60,002 nt of DNA from Pontibacter sp. HSC-14F20 (GTDB lineage: Bacteria; Bacteroidota; Bacteroidia; Cytophagales; Hymenobacteraceae). The translations under genes and the position numbers were made by a program. The notes under the pieces were generated by a model that saw only the letters and a program-made list of their open reading frames with translations, did no database searches and had not been told where the DNA came from. Of the stretch, positions 50,865 through 60,002 are shown piece by piece (the stretch's first letter is position 1; each line of letters begins with the position of its first letter). The stretch spans positions 1 to 60,002 of the forward strand of contig NZ_JAHZTC010000024.1 of assembly GCF_019599265.1 (NCBI RefSeq). The letters are read 5' to 3'.

Positions 50865-52568
50865 TTGGAAAATAAGAAAATCATAAAGCTGTTTAAGCTG
50901 GCCGCCGAGCTTATGGAGCTGCACGACGAGAATCCGTTTAAGGTACGCTCGTATGTGAACGGGGCCGCTGCGCTGGAACTGGTAGAAGAGTCATTGGCGC
51001 TAAAAAGTCAGGCCGAGCTGGAAGGTATAACCGGTGTTGGCAAAAGCATCGCTGCCCGCGTGATCGAGATAGCCGAAACAGGTTCTTTTACGGAACTGGA
51101 TCAGCTGCTATCGGTAACGCCACCGGGTGTGGTGGAGATGTTGCGCATTAAAGGCATCGGCCCGAAAAAGGTACGAACGCTCTGGCGAGAACTCGGTACT
51201 GAAACGGTAGAGGAACTGCTTGACGCCTGCGAACAGGACAAAGTGAGCAAGCTGAAAGGTTTCGGAGCCAAGACACAGGAGAACATCAAACAGGCACTGC
51301 TGTTTACGCAGCAGAATCGTGGCAAACTACTCTATGCCGAGGCCGAATCAGCTGCCCAGGCATTGCTGGAGCAGGTACAACAGGCCTTGCCGGATGCTGA
51401 GGTAGCGCTGGTTGGCGATGTGCGCCGCTGCCTGGAAATTGTGGTGAAGCTGGAGCTAGTGATAGGAACTGATAATCCAACGGAAGCAGAAGCAGCCCTG
51501 AACAAACTGGACGAACTCCAGCAGGACGAGCTAAGCTCAGGGCCTATGGTATGGCGCGGTAAGCACAATGTGAGTGGCTTGGCCACTGAGATTCGTTTTG
51601 CCAGCCCGGCTAATTTCCAGAACGAACGCTTTATCCGATCCGCTTCACCAGCGCACCTGTCCCAAATATTTGCTGCCAACAAGAACATGCTCACCGTAAC
51701 CCGCGAAAGCAGTCACAGTTCTGAAGAGGATATTTACGCCTCGGCAGGTATGGCCTACATTGTGCCGGAGCTCCGGGAAGGCACCAACGAGCTGCAGCTG
51801 GCTATGGAGAACAAGCTGCCGAAGCTGCTGGAGGTGTCCGACTTGAAAGGCATTCTGCACAACCACAGCACTTACTCCGACGGCGCTCATACCCTGGAGC
51901 AAATGGCGATTTACTGCCGCGACATGGGCTACCAGTATTTAGGTATATCCGACCACAGCAAGACGGCCGCTTATGCTGGTGGTTTGCGCGAAGGCGATGT
52001 GCTGCGTCAGCAAAAGGAGATTGACGAGCTAAACCAGAAGCTGGCTCCTTTCAAGATATTCAAAGGTATAGAATCCGACATTCTGGGCGATGGCTCCCTG
52101 GATTATGAAGAGGACATTCTGAAGACTTTCGATTTCATTGTGGCCAGCATCCACAGCAACCTCAATATGGATGAGCAGAAGGCTACCTCCCGTCTGATCA
52201 CGGCCATCGAGAACCCTTATACGACCATGCTCGGCCACCCGACAGGGCGTCTGCTGTTGCGTCGCGAGGGCTACCCGATCAATCACAAAATGGTGATCGA
52301 TGCCTGTGCTGCCAACAACGTGATCATCGAAATCAACTCCAATCCCTGGCGCCTCGACATCGACTGGCGTTGGGTGCATTATGCGCGCGAGAAGGGCGTG
52401 ATGCTGAGCATTAACCCGGATGCCCACCACACCAGCGGCTACGACGACATGCGCTACGGCGTGCTGGTAGGTCGCAAAGGCGGATTGACTAAAGAAATGA
52501 CATTCAATGCGAAGTCTGCAGAGGAAGTGGAAGCTTACTTCAAAACGCGGAAAGAGAAGATAAAGTAG
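50865..52568 (+). CDS. polX: PolX-type protein with PHP domain; altered polymerase site
   Basis: About 567 residues from the TTG at 50865 (ENKKIIKLFKLAAELMELHDENPFKVRSY is the family start). Helix-hairpin-helix motifs (ELEGITGVGKSIAARVIE, MLRIKGIGPKKVRTLW, KLKGFGAKTQENI) are followed by the nucleotidyltransferase region GDVRRCLEIVVKLELVIGT; the usual metal-binding Asp pair in this stretch is replaced (K and E), so polymerase activity is doubtful. The C-terminal PHP domain is well kept: LHNHSTYSDGAHTLEQ, LGISDHSKTAAYAGG, GIESDILGDGSLDY, ASIHSNLNM, GHPTGRLLL, EINSNPWRLDI and NPDAHHTSGYDDM. A repair exonuclease is likely. Confidence 0.88.
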   Translation: MENKKIIKLFKLAAELMELHDENPFKVRSYVNGAAALELVEESLALKSQAELEGITGVGKSIAARVIEIAETGSFTELDQLLSVTPPGVVEMLRIKGIGPKKVRTLWRELGTETVEELLDACEQDKVSKLKGFGAKTQENIKQALLFTQQNRGKLLYAEAESAAQALLEQVQQALPDAEVALVGDVRRCLEIVVKLELVIGTDNPTEAEAALNKLDELQQDELSSGPMVWRGKHNVSGLATEIRFASPANFQNERFIRSASPAHLSQIFAANKNMLTVTRESSHSSEEDIYASAGMAYIVPELREGTNELQLAMENKLPKLLEVSDLKGILHNHSTYSDGAHTLEQMAIYCRDMGYQYLGISDHSKTAAYAGGLREGDVLRQQKEIDELNQKLAPFKIFKGIESDILGDGSLDYEEDILKTFDFIVASIHSNLNMDEQKATSRLITAIENPYTTMLGHPTGRLLLRREGYPINHKMVIDACAANNVIIEINSNPWRLDIDWRWVHYAREKGVMLSINPDAHHTSGYDDMRYGVLVGRKGGLTKEMTFNAKSAEEVEAYFKTRKEKIK

Positions 52569-52571
52569 CGA

Positions 52572-53564
52572 ATGCCGAAGATACTTATTCTCCGTTTTTC
52601 CTCTATCGGCGACATCGTGCTGACTACGCCGGTGGTGCGCTGCATTAAGCAGCAGGTGCCGGGCGCTGAAGTGCATTACTGCACCAAGCAGGGTTTTAGA
52701 GGTATACTGGAGCCTAATCCTTACATCGATAAGGTGCATACGTTGGGCAACAGCCTAGGCGAACTGGTGCAGGAACTCAAGGCCGAGAACTTCGACTTTG
52801 TGGTAGACCTGCACAACAACCTGCGCACGCGCATCATCAAAACTAGACTAGGCAAACCATCCCAAAGCTTCGATAAACTCAATTACGAAAAGTGGCTGAT
52901 GGTAAACCTCAAAGTGAACCGCCTGCCAGATGTACATATCGTTAACCGCTACCTGGCTGCTGCTGCCTCACTAGGTATACAGGATGACGGCAAAGGACTG
53001 GACTACTTTATACCTGCCGCTGACGAAGTAGACATCAACACACTTCTGGAACCTTTCCGGCAGGGGTATACGGCCTTTGCCATCGGAGCGCAGCACTATA
53101 CCAAGCGACTCCCTACGGAGCGCATCATTGAGTTGTGTGCAGATCTGAAACAGCCAATTATCCTGCTTGGTGGCAAAGAAGACGCTGCTACCGGTAATGA
53201 AATTGCGGCCTACATACAGGCGGCAGGCGATGCGCAGGGAACAGTTATCTACAACGCCTGCGGAAGGTATAGCCTGGCAGGTTCGGCCTCACTGGTGCGA
53301 CAGGCAAAGCAGGTGGTCAGTCACGACACAGGCTTGATGCATATTGCGGCGGCTTTTCAAAAGGACATCATCAGTGTTTGGGGCAACACTATAGCTGAGT
53401 TTGGCATGTACCCTTTCCGGACCAGGTATAAGGTGCTCGAAGTAAACGGACTGCCTTGCCGGCCCTGCTCTAAGATAGGGTATAGCAAGTGCCCAAAAGG
53501 TCATTTCAAGTGCATGCGCGATATTGATTTCAGCGCTATTGAACGGCAGCCTTTTAAGTTGTAG
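52572..53564 (+). CDS. Family-9 glycosyltransferase (second copy)
   Basis: 330 residues. KILILRFSSIGDIVLTTPVV at the start and VVSHDTGLMHIAAAFQKDI as the donor block. The C-terminal cysteine cluster (PCRPCSKIGYSKCPKGHFKCMRDI) is the same kind as in the copy at 41232. It follows the PolX-type gene after four bases, in the same direction, so they are probably co-transcribed. Confidence 0.88.
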   Translation: MPKILILRFSSIGDIVLTTPVVRCIKQQVPGAEVHYCTKQGFRGILEPNPYIDKVHTLGNSLGELVQELKAENFDFVVDLHNNLRTRIIKTRLGKPSQSFDKLNYEKWLMVNLKVNRLPDVHIVNRYLAAAASLGIQDDGKGLDYFIPAADEVDINTLLEPFRQGYTAFAIGAQHYTKRLPTERIIELCADLKQPIILLGGKEDAATGNEIAAYIQAAGDAQGTVIYNACGRYSLAGSASLVRQAKQVVSHDTGLMHIAAAFQKDIISVWGNTIAEFGMYPFRTRYKVLEVNGLPCRPCSKIGYSKCPKGHFKCMRDIDFSAIERQPFKL

Positions 53565-53596
53565 AGAAGCTTAGGTGTATAAATAAGCAGGTATGA

Positions 53597-53645
53597 AACA
53601 ACATCGCCCGCACAGGTATAAACTTGTGCGGGCGATGTTGTTTTG
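53597..53645. terminator. Bidirectional terminator after the glycosyltransferase
   Basis: AAACAACATCGCCCGCACA pairs perfectly with TGTGCGGGCGATGTTGTTT. Confidence 0.9.
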
Positions 53646-53674
53646 TTAGGTATAGCTATACCAAAGGAGTTAAT

Positions 53675-54622
53675 TTATTGGAGTGGTTTTACGGTATAGC
53701 CAGCTCTTTGCAACAACTTCAGCAGGCCGTTTTCACCGGGTAGGTGCGCTGCGCCTACTGCAATAAAGGTCGACTGCTCTTTCATGATCGCAGGCAGTTT
53801 TGTCATCCAGTCTTTGTTACGGTCGTCCGTCATATAGGACATATCGCCGCCACCGGTCAGCTCGTTGTATTCCTGCGATAAAGCCCAGATGCCTTCCAGA
53901 TCTTTATCAAAATACAACTGCACGAGTTTGTTTGAAATTTGCATAGCGACATCTTTATTTTTGATGTAGGCTACAAGTTGCTCTGCCTGTTTATCCAGCG
54001 AATAGTGGTTGTACAGCAAGTCAAACTGCTGCTCCATGGTCTCAAGCGTGCTCACTTTCTTATTGCTTTTCTTGGTGTGGCTGGTAAAGTACATGTCCAG
54101 TGGCTGGCCTGTATATTTTTTCAGTACTTCCATGCCTTGGTAGTCTTTCATAGAGAGCATCAGCATCAATGTCATCGGCTTCATCTGGTCGGCCATGCTC
54201 AACTCAAACCCAAACTGGGCTTTTATTTCTTCGTTCACCAGTGCGTAATCCTCTTTGCTCAGCAGGTTCGAGAGTTTATTATCCGGCATAACCATTTTAG
54301 CTCCTAGCTGCATCATCTTTGCTGAGTCGATCTCTGTTTCTACTACCAGGCCATGACTTTCCATGAAGCGCTCCATTACTTCCGGTGTCGTGTTCAGGTA
54401 GCTGGAGTTGAGCAGGTGGTAAGTACCGTACAGGTATGAGGGTTGCTTCAAACCGTTGCCGCTGATTTCCCAGAGCAGTGATTTGGCGGAGGCAGTAGGT
54501 TGTGCCTTTGTAGTGGCTTTGGCTTGTTTTGATTTTACTTTCTGGGCCTGGCTAATAGAAGGCACAAACAGAAAAGCCAGCCAAAGAAGGCAGGCGAGGG
54601 AGTACTTTTTTGTAAGAAGCAT
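53675..54622 (-). CDS. TraB/GumN-family protein
   Basis: About 315 residues from the ATG at 54622; the longer frame (from 54784) adds 54 residues without a membrane-export look. Signal peptide to about residue 25 (SISQAQ). Family blocks: GLKQPSYLYGTYHLLNSSYLN near the start and FIAVGAAHLPGENGLLKLLQRAGYTVKPL at the end (the GxxH pair at both ends is the family hallmark). Possibly a metal-dependent hydrolase; activity unproved. Confidence 0.85.
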   Translation of the reverse strand: MLLTKKYSLACLLWLAFLFVPSISQAQKVKSKQAKATTKAQPTASAKSLLWEISGNGLKQPSYLYGTYHLLNSSYLNTTPEVMERFMESHGLVVETEIDSAKMMQLGAKMVMPDNKLSNLLSKEDYALVNEEIKAQFGFELSMADQMKPMTLMLMLSMKDYQGMEVLKKYTGQPLDMYFTSHTKKSNKKVSTLETMEQQFDLLYNHYSLDKQAEQLVAYIKNKDVAMQISNKLVQLYFDKDLEGIWALSQEYNELTGGGDMSYMTDDRNKDWMTKLPAIMKEQSTFIAVGAAHLPGENGLLKLLQRAGYTVKPLQ

Positions 54623-54742
54623 ATATAAAAGGGTGATGAAAGGTTGTTTCAGATTGAGCAGGAGATATGTAGCTTTGCAAATATAAAGGTCTCGAACAGC
54701 TTTTATGCTAAGGTCTTTTAAATATTCAAAAACCGAGTTATA

Positions 54743-55153
54743 ATGTCCAAATATAATTTGAATTGGCAAGCCACTGACGAGCAACTGCTCGATGCTCTGC
54801 TGCTGGCAACAGGTGGCGAGGGCGGCGCTACGCTGCAGGATGTGCTGCTAATGATCGATGCGCTGGACAGCGACGTGCTGGCAATGCAAGACCTGGAACA
54901 AGGACTCGAAAAGCTGGTGTCGGCTGGCTTTGTGCTGGTACAAAAAAACAAGCTGGCTCTGACAGAGCAATTCCTGGCCAGGTATGAGGAAGCGACGCTG
55001 AACTCGGCAGAAGAAACGCCTGAAAGTCCATTGCAAAAACTGCTCTCGCAAACGCCTCTTACCGAAGCAGGTATACAGCAGGCCAGAAATGAAACGCTCA
55101 AAAAATACAAGCTTAAAAACTATTATCAACAGTACCTGGAGCAGTTCGGATAG
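54743..55153 (+). CDS. Hypothetical protein
   Basis: 136 residues, soluble, alanine/leucine-rich and helical. LDALLLATGGEGGATLQDVLLMIDALDS… is winged-helix-like (a helix pair after a small strand), but I do not recognise a family. Start ATG at 54743; divergent from the TraB gene, whose promoter it must share. Confidence 0.5.
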   Translation: MSKYNLNWQATDEQLLDALLLATGGEGGATLQDVLLMIDALDSDVLAMQDLEQGLEKLVSAGFVLVQKNKLALTEQFLARYEEATLNSAEETPESPLQKLLSQTPLTEAGIQQARNETLKKYKLKNYYQQYLEQFG

Positions 55154-55270
55154 TTCGCCGGTTTTGAGATTTAAGGTGTGGAAATCTGAAGATGATTAAA
55201 GAATGAAGCCTCAATTTCCAACTTTAAGAATCGCTATCAAGAGTTAAGGTAGAAGTCCGGTATAAAAACC

Positions 55271-55302
55271 GAAGCGCCGCTGAGTTATTTCAGCGGCGCT
55301 TC
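55271..55302. terminator. Bidirectional terminator between the hypothetical gene and serS
   Basis: GAAGCGCCGCTGA pairs perfectly with TCAGCGGCGCTTC. Confidence 0.9.
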
Positions 55303-55348
55303 TTTATTCAGGTATAGAGGAATCTCTACAACCTTAGAATTTCACTTT

Positions 55349-56623
55349 CTAAGAAATCTTCTCAAAACCCAGGTATGGGTGCAGCACTTTTGGCATGTTG
55401 ATGCCGTCTGGTGTCTGATTGTTCTCCAGGATAGCAGCTACAATGCGCGGCAGAGCCAGCGCACTACCGTTGAGTGTGTGCAGTAGCTGCGTCTTGCCTG
55501 ACTCGGTTTTGTAACGCAGCTTCAGGCGGTTTGACTGGTAGGTCTCAAAATTAGAAGCAGAGCTTACTTCCAGCCAGCGGTTCTGGGCAGTAGAGTATAC
55601 TTCCATGTCGTAGGTGAGGGCAGAGGTAAAGCCCATGTCGCCGCCGCAAAGGCGCAGCACACGGTAAGGCAGTTCCAGTTTCTGCAACAAACCCTGAATA
55701 TAGTTGCTCATTTCTTCCAGTGCTTCATAAGAGTTTTCTGGAAGCGTGATCTGAACAATTTCTACCTTATCGAACTGGTGCAGGCGGTTCAGGCCGCGCA
55801 CATCGGCACCCCACGATCCGGCCTCTCTTCTAAAGCACGGCGTATGGCCTGTATTTTTGATCGGCAGCTGCTCCACCGGCACAATCACATCGCGGTAAAG
55901 GTTCGTGATCGGTACCTCAGCCGTCGGAATCAGGTATAGGTTGTCTTCGGTGGCGTGGTACATCTGGCCGTCTTTGTCAGGCAGCTGACCAGTACCGTAG
56001 CCAGAAGCTTCGTTGACTAAAATCGGCGGCTGCACTTCCATGTAACCGGCTTTCATAGCCTCGTCGAGGAAGAAGTTGATGAGCGCACGCTGCAGACGGG
56101 CACCTTGCTTTTTGTACACCGGAAATCCAGCGCCGGAAATTTTATTTCCTAGTTCAAAGTCGATGATGTCGTATTGCTGGATGAGCTCCCAATGCGGCAG
56201 GGCACCTTCGTGCAGTTTAGGAATTTCACCGTGCTGCAGAACTACTTCATTGTCTTCTGCTGTTCTACCTTCAGGAACACTTGCGTGCGGAAGGTTTGGC
56301 AACTTGTATAGTGCTTGCTGTATTTGCTCCTCAATGGTAGCCAACTGCTCACTCAGCGATTTGGTCTGCTGCTTTAACTCGGATGTTTCTGCTTTGTGGG
56401 CTTCTGCTTTTTCGCGGTCGCCGTTTTTCATCAGTATACCGATCTCTTTTGAGATGGTATTGGCTCGGGCCTGCAGCTCATCGTGCTGGCTTTGCACCTG
56501 TCGGCGCTGCTGGTCCAAGGCTACAATAGCTTCAACCTCTTGGGCGGCATTTTTGTAGTTTTTTTTGGTAAGTCCAGCCACCACCAGCTCTGTCTGCTCT
56601 CTTAAAACGTTTAGCTGTAGCAT
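55349..56623 (-). CDS. serS: Seryl-tRNA synthetase
   Basis: 424 residues. The N-terminal coiled-coil arm (NVLREQTELVVAGLTKKNYKN and a later REKAEAHKAETSELKQQ stretch) reads tRNA. Class II motif 2 is CFRREAGSWGADVRGLNRLHQFDKVE (split here for length) and motif 3 LHTLNGSALALPRIVAA with the ATP Arg in its NNQTPDGIN context. Makes seryl-tRNA. Monocistronic. Confidence 0.97.
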   Translation of the reverse strand: MLQLNVLREQTELVVAGLTKKNYKNAAQEVEAIVALDQQRRQVQSQHDELQARANTISKEIGILMKNGDREKAEAHKAETSELKQQTKSLSEQLATIEEQIQQALYKLPNLPHASVPEGRTAEDNEVVLQHGEIPKLHEGALPHWELIQQYDIIDFELGNKISGAGFPVYKKQGARLQRALINFFLDEAMKAGYMEVQPPILVNEASGYGTGQLPDKDGQMYHATEDNLYLIPTAEVPITNLYRDVIVPVEQLPIKNTGHTPCFRREAGSWGADVRGLNRLHQFDKVEIVQITLPENSYEALEEMSNYIQGLLQKLELPYRVLRLCGGDMGFTSALTYDMEVYSTAQNRWLEVSSASNFETYQSNRLKLRYKTESGKTQLLHTLNGSALALPRIVAAILENNQTPDGINMPKVLHPYLGFEKIS

Positions 56624-56645
56624 AATTTAGGTCTTTGTATAGCTG

Positions 56646-56653
56646 CAAAAATA
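56646..56653 (-). promoter_or_regulatory. -7 element of serS
   Basis: TATTTTTG on the minus strand, perfect TAnnTTTG, about 25 bases before the ATG. Confidence 0.4.
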
Positions 56654-56761
56654 TACTTTTTTAGGTTGTTAGCGGCATTTACGAAATCTTTTAAGGAAAT
56701 TCTGAAACATTTTCAACAAATTACCCGCTAATATTTGTTAATTAATAAGCATTGCAATAAC

Positions 56762-56774
56762 ATTGCAGTGCAAT
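56762..56774. repeat. Palindrome in the serS-rho divergent region
   Basis: ATTGCAGTGCAAT, with a separate ATTGCAAT about five bases before it (56751-56758). A likely binding site for a regulator of rho or serS. Confidence 0.4.
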
Positions 56775-56905
56775 TTATGACAGGCCCTTTCCTGAGCCTC
56801 ACAAAACTCTATCGCATTCATCCATTTTCCGAATTTATAAGTAAAGCTCTCGCTGCGTTCGCCCTAGCGTGCCAAGCAGGTTAATTTAACTACCATACCA
56901 CATTT

Positions 56906-58708
56906 ATGTACAAAATTGAAGAATTGAAAGATAGGCTTCTTTCAGAACTCAAGGAAATTGCAGAAGACCTGGGTGTCAAGAATTTCAAGAAACTCAGCAA
57001 ACAGGATCTGGTTTACAAAATCCTTGACCAGCAAGCCATAACCCCTCCCGACAAATTGCCAAAAAAAGTAAAGTCCTCTCCCAGTACAGCCGCCACCGGC
57101 GAAACAGAAGCTACTGAAAACACAATTACTACCAGCGAAGAGCAAACAGAACCTGCAGCCGAAGCACCAGCCCAGCCAAGACCTGCCCGCGAAGCAGCCC
57201 GCCGCGAACAAACTAGTCCGACTTTAGTACAACAGCCGGCACCCGTTAAAGACCACGGCCCGCAGCGTGAGCGTGTTACGACCCGCCGCGATAACCGTAC
57301 CGAAGGAGCTAACCCACGTGAACAGCGACAGGAGCAGCGCGTAGAGCGCACAGAGGCACGTCCGGAACGCACTGAGAGAACAGAGCAACGTCCAGAGCGC
57401 AGCGAAAGAACCGAAAACCGCACAGAGCAGCGTGAGCAGCGCTCTGAGGTTGGAAATCGTGCAGAACAGCAACGCGAGCAACGTCCTGAGGTAGGAAACC
57501 GCAGCGATAGTCGCAATGACCAAAACCGTGGCGGTGATAACGCACCGCGCCGTCAGCAGAACGCGGCCGCCAGCAGCAATAACTTCCGCGAGTTTGACGG
57601 AATAATCCTAAATGAAGGTGTGTTGGAACTGATGCAGGATGGCTACGGCTTCCTTCGCTCCACGCATTATAACTACCTGGCCTCGCCAGACGATATTTAT
57701 GTATCTCCTTCGCAAATCAAATTGTTTGGTCTCAAGACAGGCGATACTGTAAAGGGACAAATTCGTCCGCCGAAAGAAGGGGAGAAGTACTTTGCCCTGC
57801 TGAAAGTGGATTCTGTGAACGGACGCACGACAGAGGAAATCCGTGATCGTATACCTTTCCAGCACCTGACGCCGCTTTTCCCGGAAGAGCGTCTGAAACT
57901 GACGACCAAGCCAAGCCTGCTTTCTACCCGTATCCTCGATCTGTTCGCGCCGATCGGTAAAGGTCAGCGTGGTATGATCGTGGCGCAGCCGAAAACTGGT
58001 AAAACCGTGTTGCTGAAAGAGATTGCCAATGCCATCTCCGAAAACCATCCGGAAGTATACCTGATGATCCTTCTCATTGACGAACGTCCGGAAGAAGTAA
58101 CTGATATGGCCCGTAGCGTAAAGGCAGAGGTTATTGCTTCTACTTTCGATGAAACGGCTGACCGCCACGTGAAGGTGTCGAGCATTGTACTTGACAAAGC
58201 CAAGCGTATGGTAGAATGCGGCCACGATGTGGTGATCCTGCTTGACTCTATTACGCGTCTGGCTCGTGCTTACAACACAGTGGTGCCTTCATCAGGCAAG
58301 ATCCTGTCGGGTGGTGTGGATGCCAACGCGCTACACAAGCCGAAGCGCTTCTTTGGTGCTGCCCGTAACGTTGAAAACGGCGGCTCCTTGACTATTATCG
58401 CGACTGCCTTGATCGACACGGGTTCTAAAATGGACGAGGTAATCTTTGAAGAATTCAAAGGTACCGGTAACATGGAACTGCAGTTGGACCGCAAACTGGC
58501 CAACCGCAGAATTTACCCTGCCATCGACGTTCCTGCTTCAGGTACACGCCGCGAAGACCTGCTCATGGATCGCGACGAACTGAACCGCATCTGGATTCTA
58601 CGCAAGTTTATGTCCGACATGAACTCCGTGGAAGCCATGGAATTCCTGAAAGACAGAATGCAGGGAACCAAGAGCAACGAAGAGTTCCTGATCTCGATGA
58701 ACGGATAA
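56906..58708 (+). CDS. rho: Transcription termination factor Rho with long charged N-terminal insert
   Basis: 600 residues. Residues 1-45 are the Rho_N helix bundle ([20 protein letters not shown]). A ~175-residue low-complexity region follows, rich in Arg, Glu, Gln and Asn with many repeats of the type [12 protein letters not shown] (about 50-225). Then comes the cold-shock RNA-binding domain ([26 protein letters not shown]) and the ATPase ([44 protein letters not shown]). The insert is typical of Bacteroidota Rho and could promote condensate formation or RNA binding. Essential helicase/terminator. Confidence 0.97.
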   Translation: MYKIEELKDRLLSELKEIAEDLGVKNFKKLSKQDLVYKILDQQAITPPDKLPKKVKSSPSTAATGETEATENTITTSEEQTEPAAEAPAQPRPAREAARREQTSPTLVQQPAPVKDHGPQRERVTTRRDNRTEGANPREQRQEQRVERTEARPERTERTEQRPERSERTENRTEQREQRSEVGNRAEQQREQRPEVGNRSDSRNDQNRGGDNAPRRQQNAAASSNNFREFDGIILNEGVLELMQDGYGFLRSTHYNYLASPDDIYVSPSQIKLFGLKTGDTVKGQIRPPKEGEKYFALLKVDSVNGRTTEEIRDRIPFQHLTPLFPEERLKLTTKPSLLSTRILDLFAPIGKGQRGMIVAQPKTGKTVLLKEIANAISENHPEVYLMILLIDERPEEVTDMARSVKAEVIASTFDETADRHVKVSSIVLDKAKRMVECGHDVVILLDSITRLARAYNTVVPSSGKILSGGVDANALHKPKRFFGAARNVENGGSLTIIATALIDTGSKMDEVIFEEFKGTGNMELQLDRKLANRRIYPAIDVPASGTRREDLLMDRDELNRIWILRKFMSDMNSVEAMEFLKDRMQGTKSNEEFLISMNG

Positions 58709-58731
58709 GGCGCAGTTCAAATAAAAGCAGA

Positions 58732-58766
58732 AGAGGCTGTCCAAAAAGGGCAGCCTCTTTTTTTGC
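58732..58766 (+). terminator. Terminator after rho (or left end of the IS1182-type element)
   Basis: AGAGGCTG pairs with CAGCCTCT, followed by seven T. The hairpin's first bases also look like an IS terminal repeat, so it may belong to the insertion element. Confidence 0.6.
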
Positions 58767-58796
58767 TTTTAGCCCTCTTTTGCTATTTTAGTGGGC

Positions 58797-60002
58797 ATGA
58801 AACGCAGGAACGTTGTTTTCAAGGAGCAGGCGGGCCACCAGGTGGTCCTCTTCCCCCAGAGCATCGGCGAGCGGATCCCGGTCCACCACCCGGTGCGGCT
58901 GGTGGACCGGGTGGTGGACGAGCTCAACCTGGACCGCATCATGGCCACCTACAAGGGCGGGGGCACCAGCAGCTACCATCCCCGCATGCTGCTCAAGGTA
59001 CTCTTCTACGCCTACTTCCAAAATATCTATTCCTGCCGCCGCATTGCCAGAGCGCTCTGAGGTAGATCATCCACCTGTCTGAGGTAGATCATCCACCTGT
59101 TGGAGGAGAATATCCACTTCATGTGGCTTTCGGGCGGCAGCACCCCCGACTTCCGCACCATCAACGACTTCCGCTCCCGTCGCCTCAAAAACCAGATCCA
59201 GGAGCTTTTTGCCGAGGTGGTGCGCCTGCTGCACCGGCTCGAGTACGTGAGCCTGCAGACCCAGTACGTGGACGGCACCAAGCTGGAGTCCGCCTCGGGC
59301 CGCTACACCTTTGTGTGGCGGGGCTCAGTGGAGAAGAACAAGGAGAGGCTGGAGAAGAAGATCGGCAGCGTGCTCTCCGATATCCGCCAGGCCATCAAGG
59401 AGGACGGCAAGGCGCCCGAGGAGAAAGCACCCGAGAAGGTGGATGCCCAGCGCCTGAGAGAAGAGATTCGCCAGCTCAACGAGCGGGTAAAGGAACTGGG
59501 CAAAAAGGAACAGAAGCAGGTCAAAAAGCTCGCTGAAGAGTACCTGCCGCGGCTGCAAAAATATGAAGAGCAGTTAGAAAAACTTGGGGAGCGCAACAGC
59601 TACAGCAAAACGGACGAGGAGGCCACCTTCATGCGCATGAAGGAGGATCACATGAAGAACGGGCAATTGAAGCCCGCCTACAACATCCAGATCAGCACCG
59701 AAGGCCAGCTGATCACCAACTTCTCTTTGCACCAGCGCCCGGGCGACACGGCCACGCTGATCCCGCACCTGGAGCAGTTTGCATCACACTACCAGACACA
59801 GTCCCCGGTTGTTGTGGCCGACGCCGGCTACGGCTCAGAGCAGAACTACGCCTGGCTCGAAGAGCACCAGGTAGCAGCCTACGTCAAGTACAACTATTTC
59901 CACTCGGAGCAGAAAAAGAAACACCAGCACAACCCCTTCCTGAGCCAGAACCTGTATTATAACCAGCAAGAGGACTTCTTTGTCTGCCCCATGGGCCAGC
60001 GG
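58797..60002 (+). pseudogene. IS1182-family transposase, interrupted and truncated by the window edge
   Basis: Starts at the ATG 58797 (MKRRNVVFKEQAGHQVVLF). Family blocks: YHPRMLLKVLFYAYFQNIYS then [47 protein letters not shown]; and [32 protein letters not shown] with the catalytic acid residues. After codon 87 (at 59057) a 45-base insertion made of two 22-base tandem copies (59056-59077, 59078-59099) brings in-frame TGA and TAG, after which the same frame continues unbroken to the window end ([12 protein letters not shown]). The full element would extend beyond the window. Confidence 0.88.

Overview
The window reads as a chromosome segment of a Bacteroidota (Cytophagales, Hymenobacteraceae-type, most like Pontibacter). 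The reasons are: Bacteroidetes-type -7 elements (TAnnTTTG) in front of several genes, few Shine-Dalgarno sequences, a tRNA without an encoded CCA, the families present (DUF421, DUF5329, TSP3-OmpA, an M16 peptidase, a SpoIIAA-like protein), and a very frequent AGGTATA word in both coding and non-coding DNA. The genus is an inference from style, not a search result.

Region 1 (1-21.75 kb) is an accessory island. It begins with the 3' end of an IS91-type transposase. From 0.73 to 3.37 kb lies an integron-like cassette array read on the minus strand, with three ORF cassettes (DUF4265, a WapI-like immunity protein, a secreted protein) and one apparently ORF-less cassette. The ORF-less cassette holds a deeply nested inverted-repeat structure and is my best candidate for an undescribed structured RNA. 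From 3.4 to 8.5 kb the DNA looks plasmid- or element-derived: two small HTH proteins, a G-depleted stretch followed by a G-rich one (a possible replication-origin or Rho-utilisation region), and a 441-aa protein with family-A-polymerase-like palm motifs. From 8.75 to 21.71 kb runs an eight-gene, tightly spaced, co-directional defence operon: HsdR, a PD-(D/E)XK nuclease, HsdM, HsdS, a SIR2-like protein, an OLD-type ATPase/TOPRIM nuclease, McrB and McrC. The SIR2/OLD pair sits between a type I restriction system and an McrBC system and is the strongest candidate for an uncharacterised defence module. The island stops at the 3' side of a tRNA-Arg (ACG) gene.

Region 2 (21.75-58.7 kb) is conserved chromosome: metB, an OmpA lipoprotein, trxA, dnaE, an MFS exporter, an MltD-like LysM lytic transglycosylase, an O-methyltransferase, an M16 peptidase, two family-9 glycosyltransferases (probable lipopolysaccharide core), aminopeptidase P, a TSP3-OmpA protein, pyrR-pyrB, an EVE protein, a PolX-type protein with an altered nucleotidyltransferase site, a TraB/GumN protein, serS and rho. 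Many convergent gene pairs share strong bidirectional hairpin terminators.

Region 3 (58.8 kb to the end) is an IS1182-type transposase cut by the window edge. Its reading frame is interrupted by a 45-bp insertion made of two 22-bp tandem copies carrying in-frame stops.
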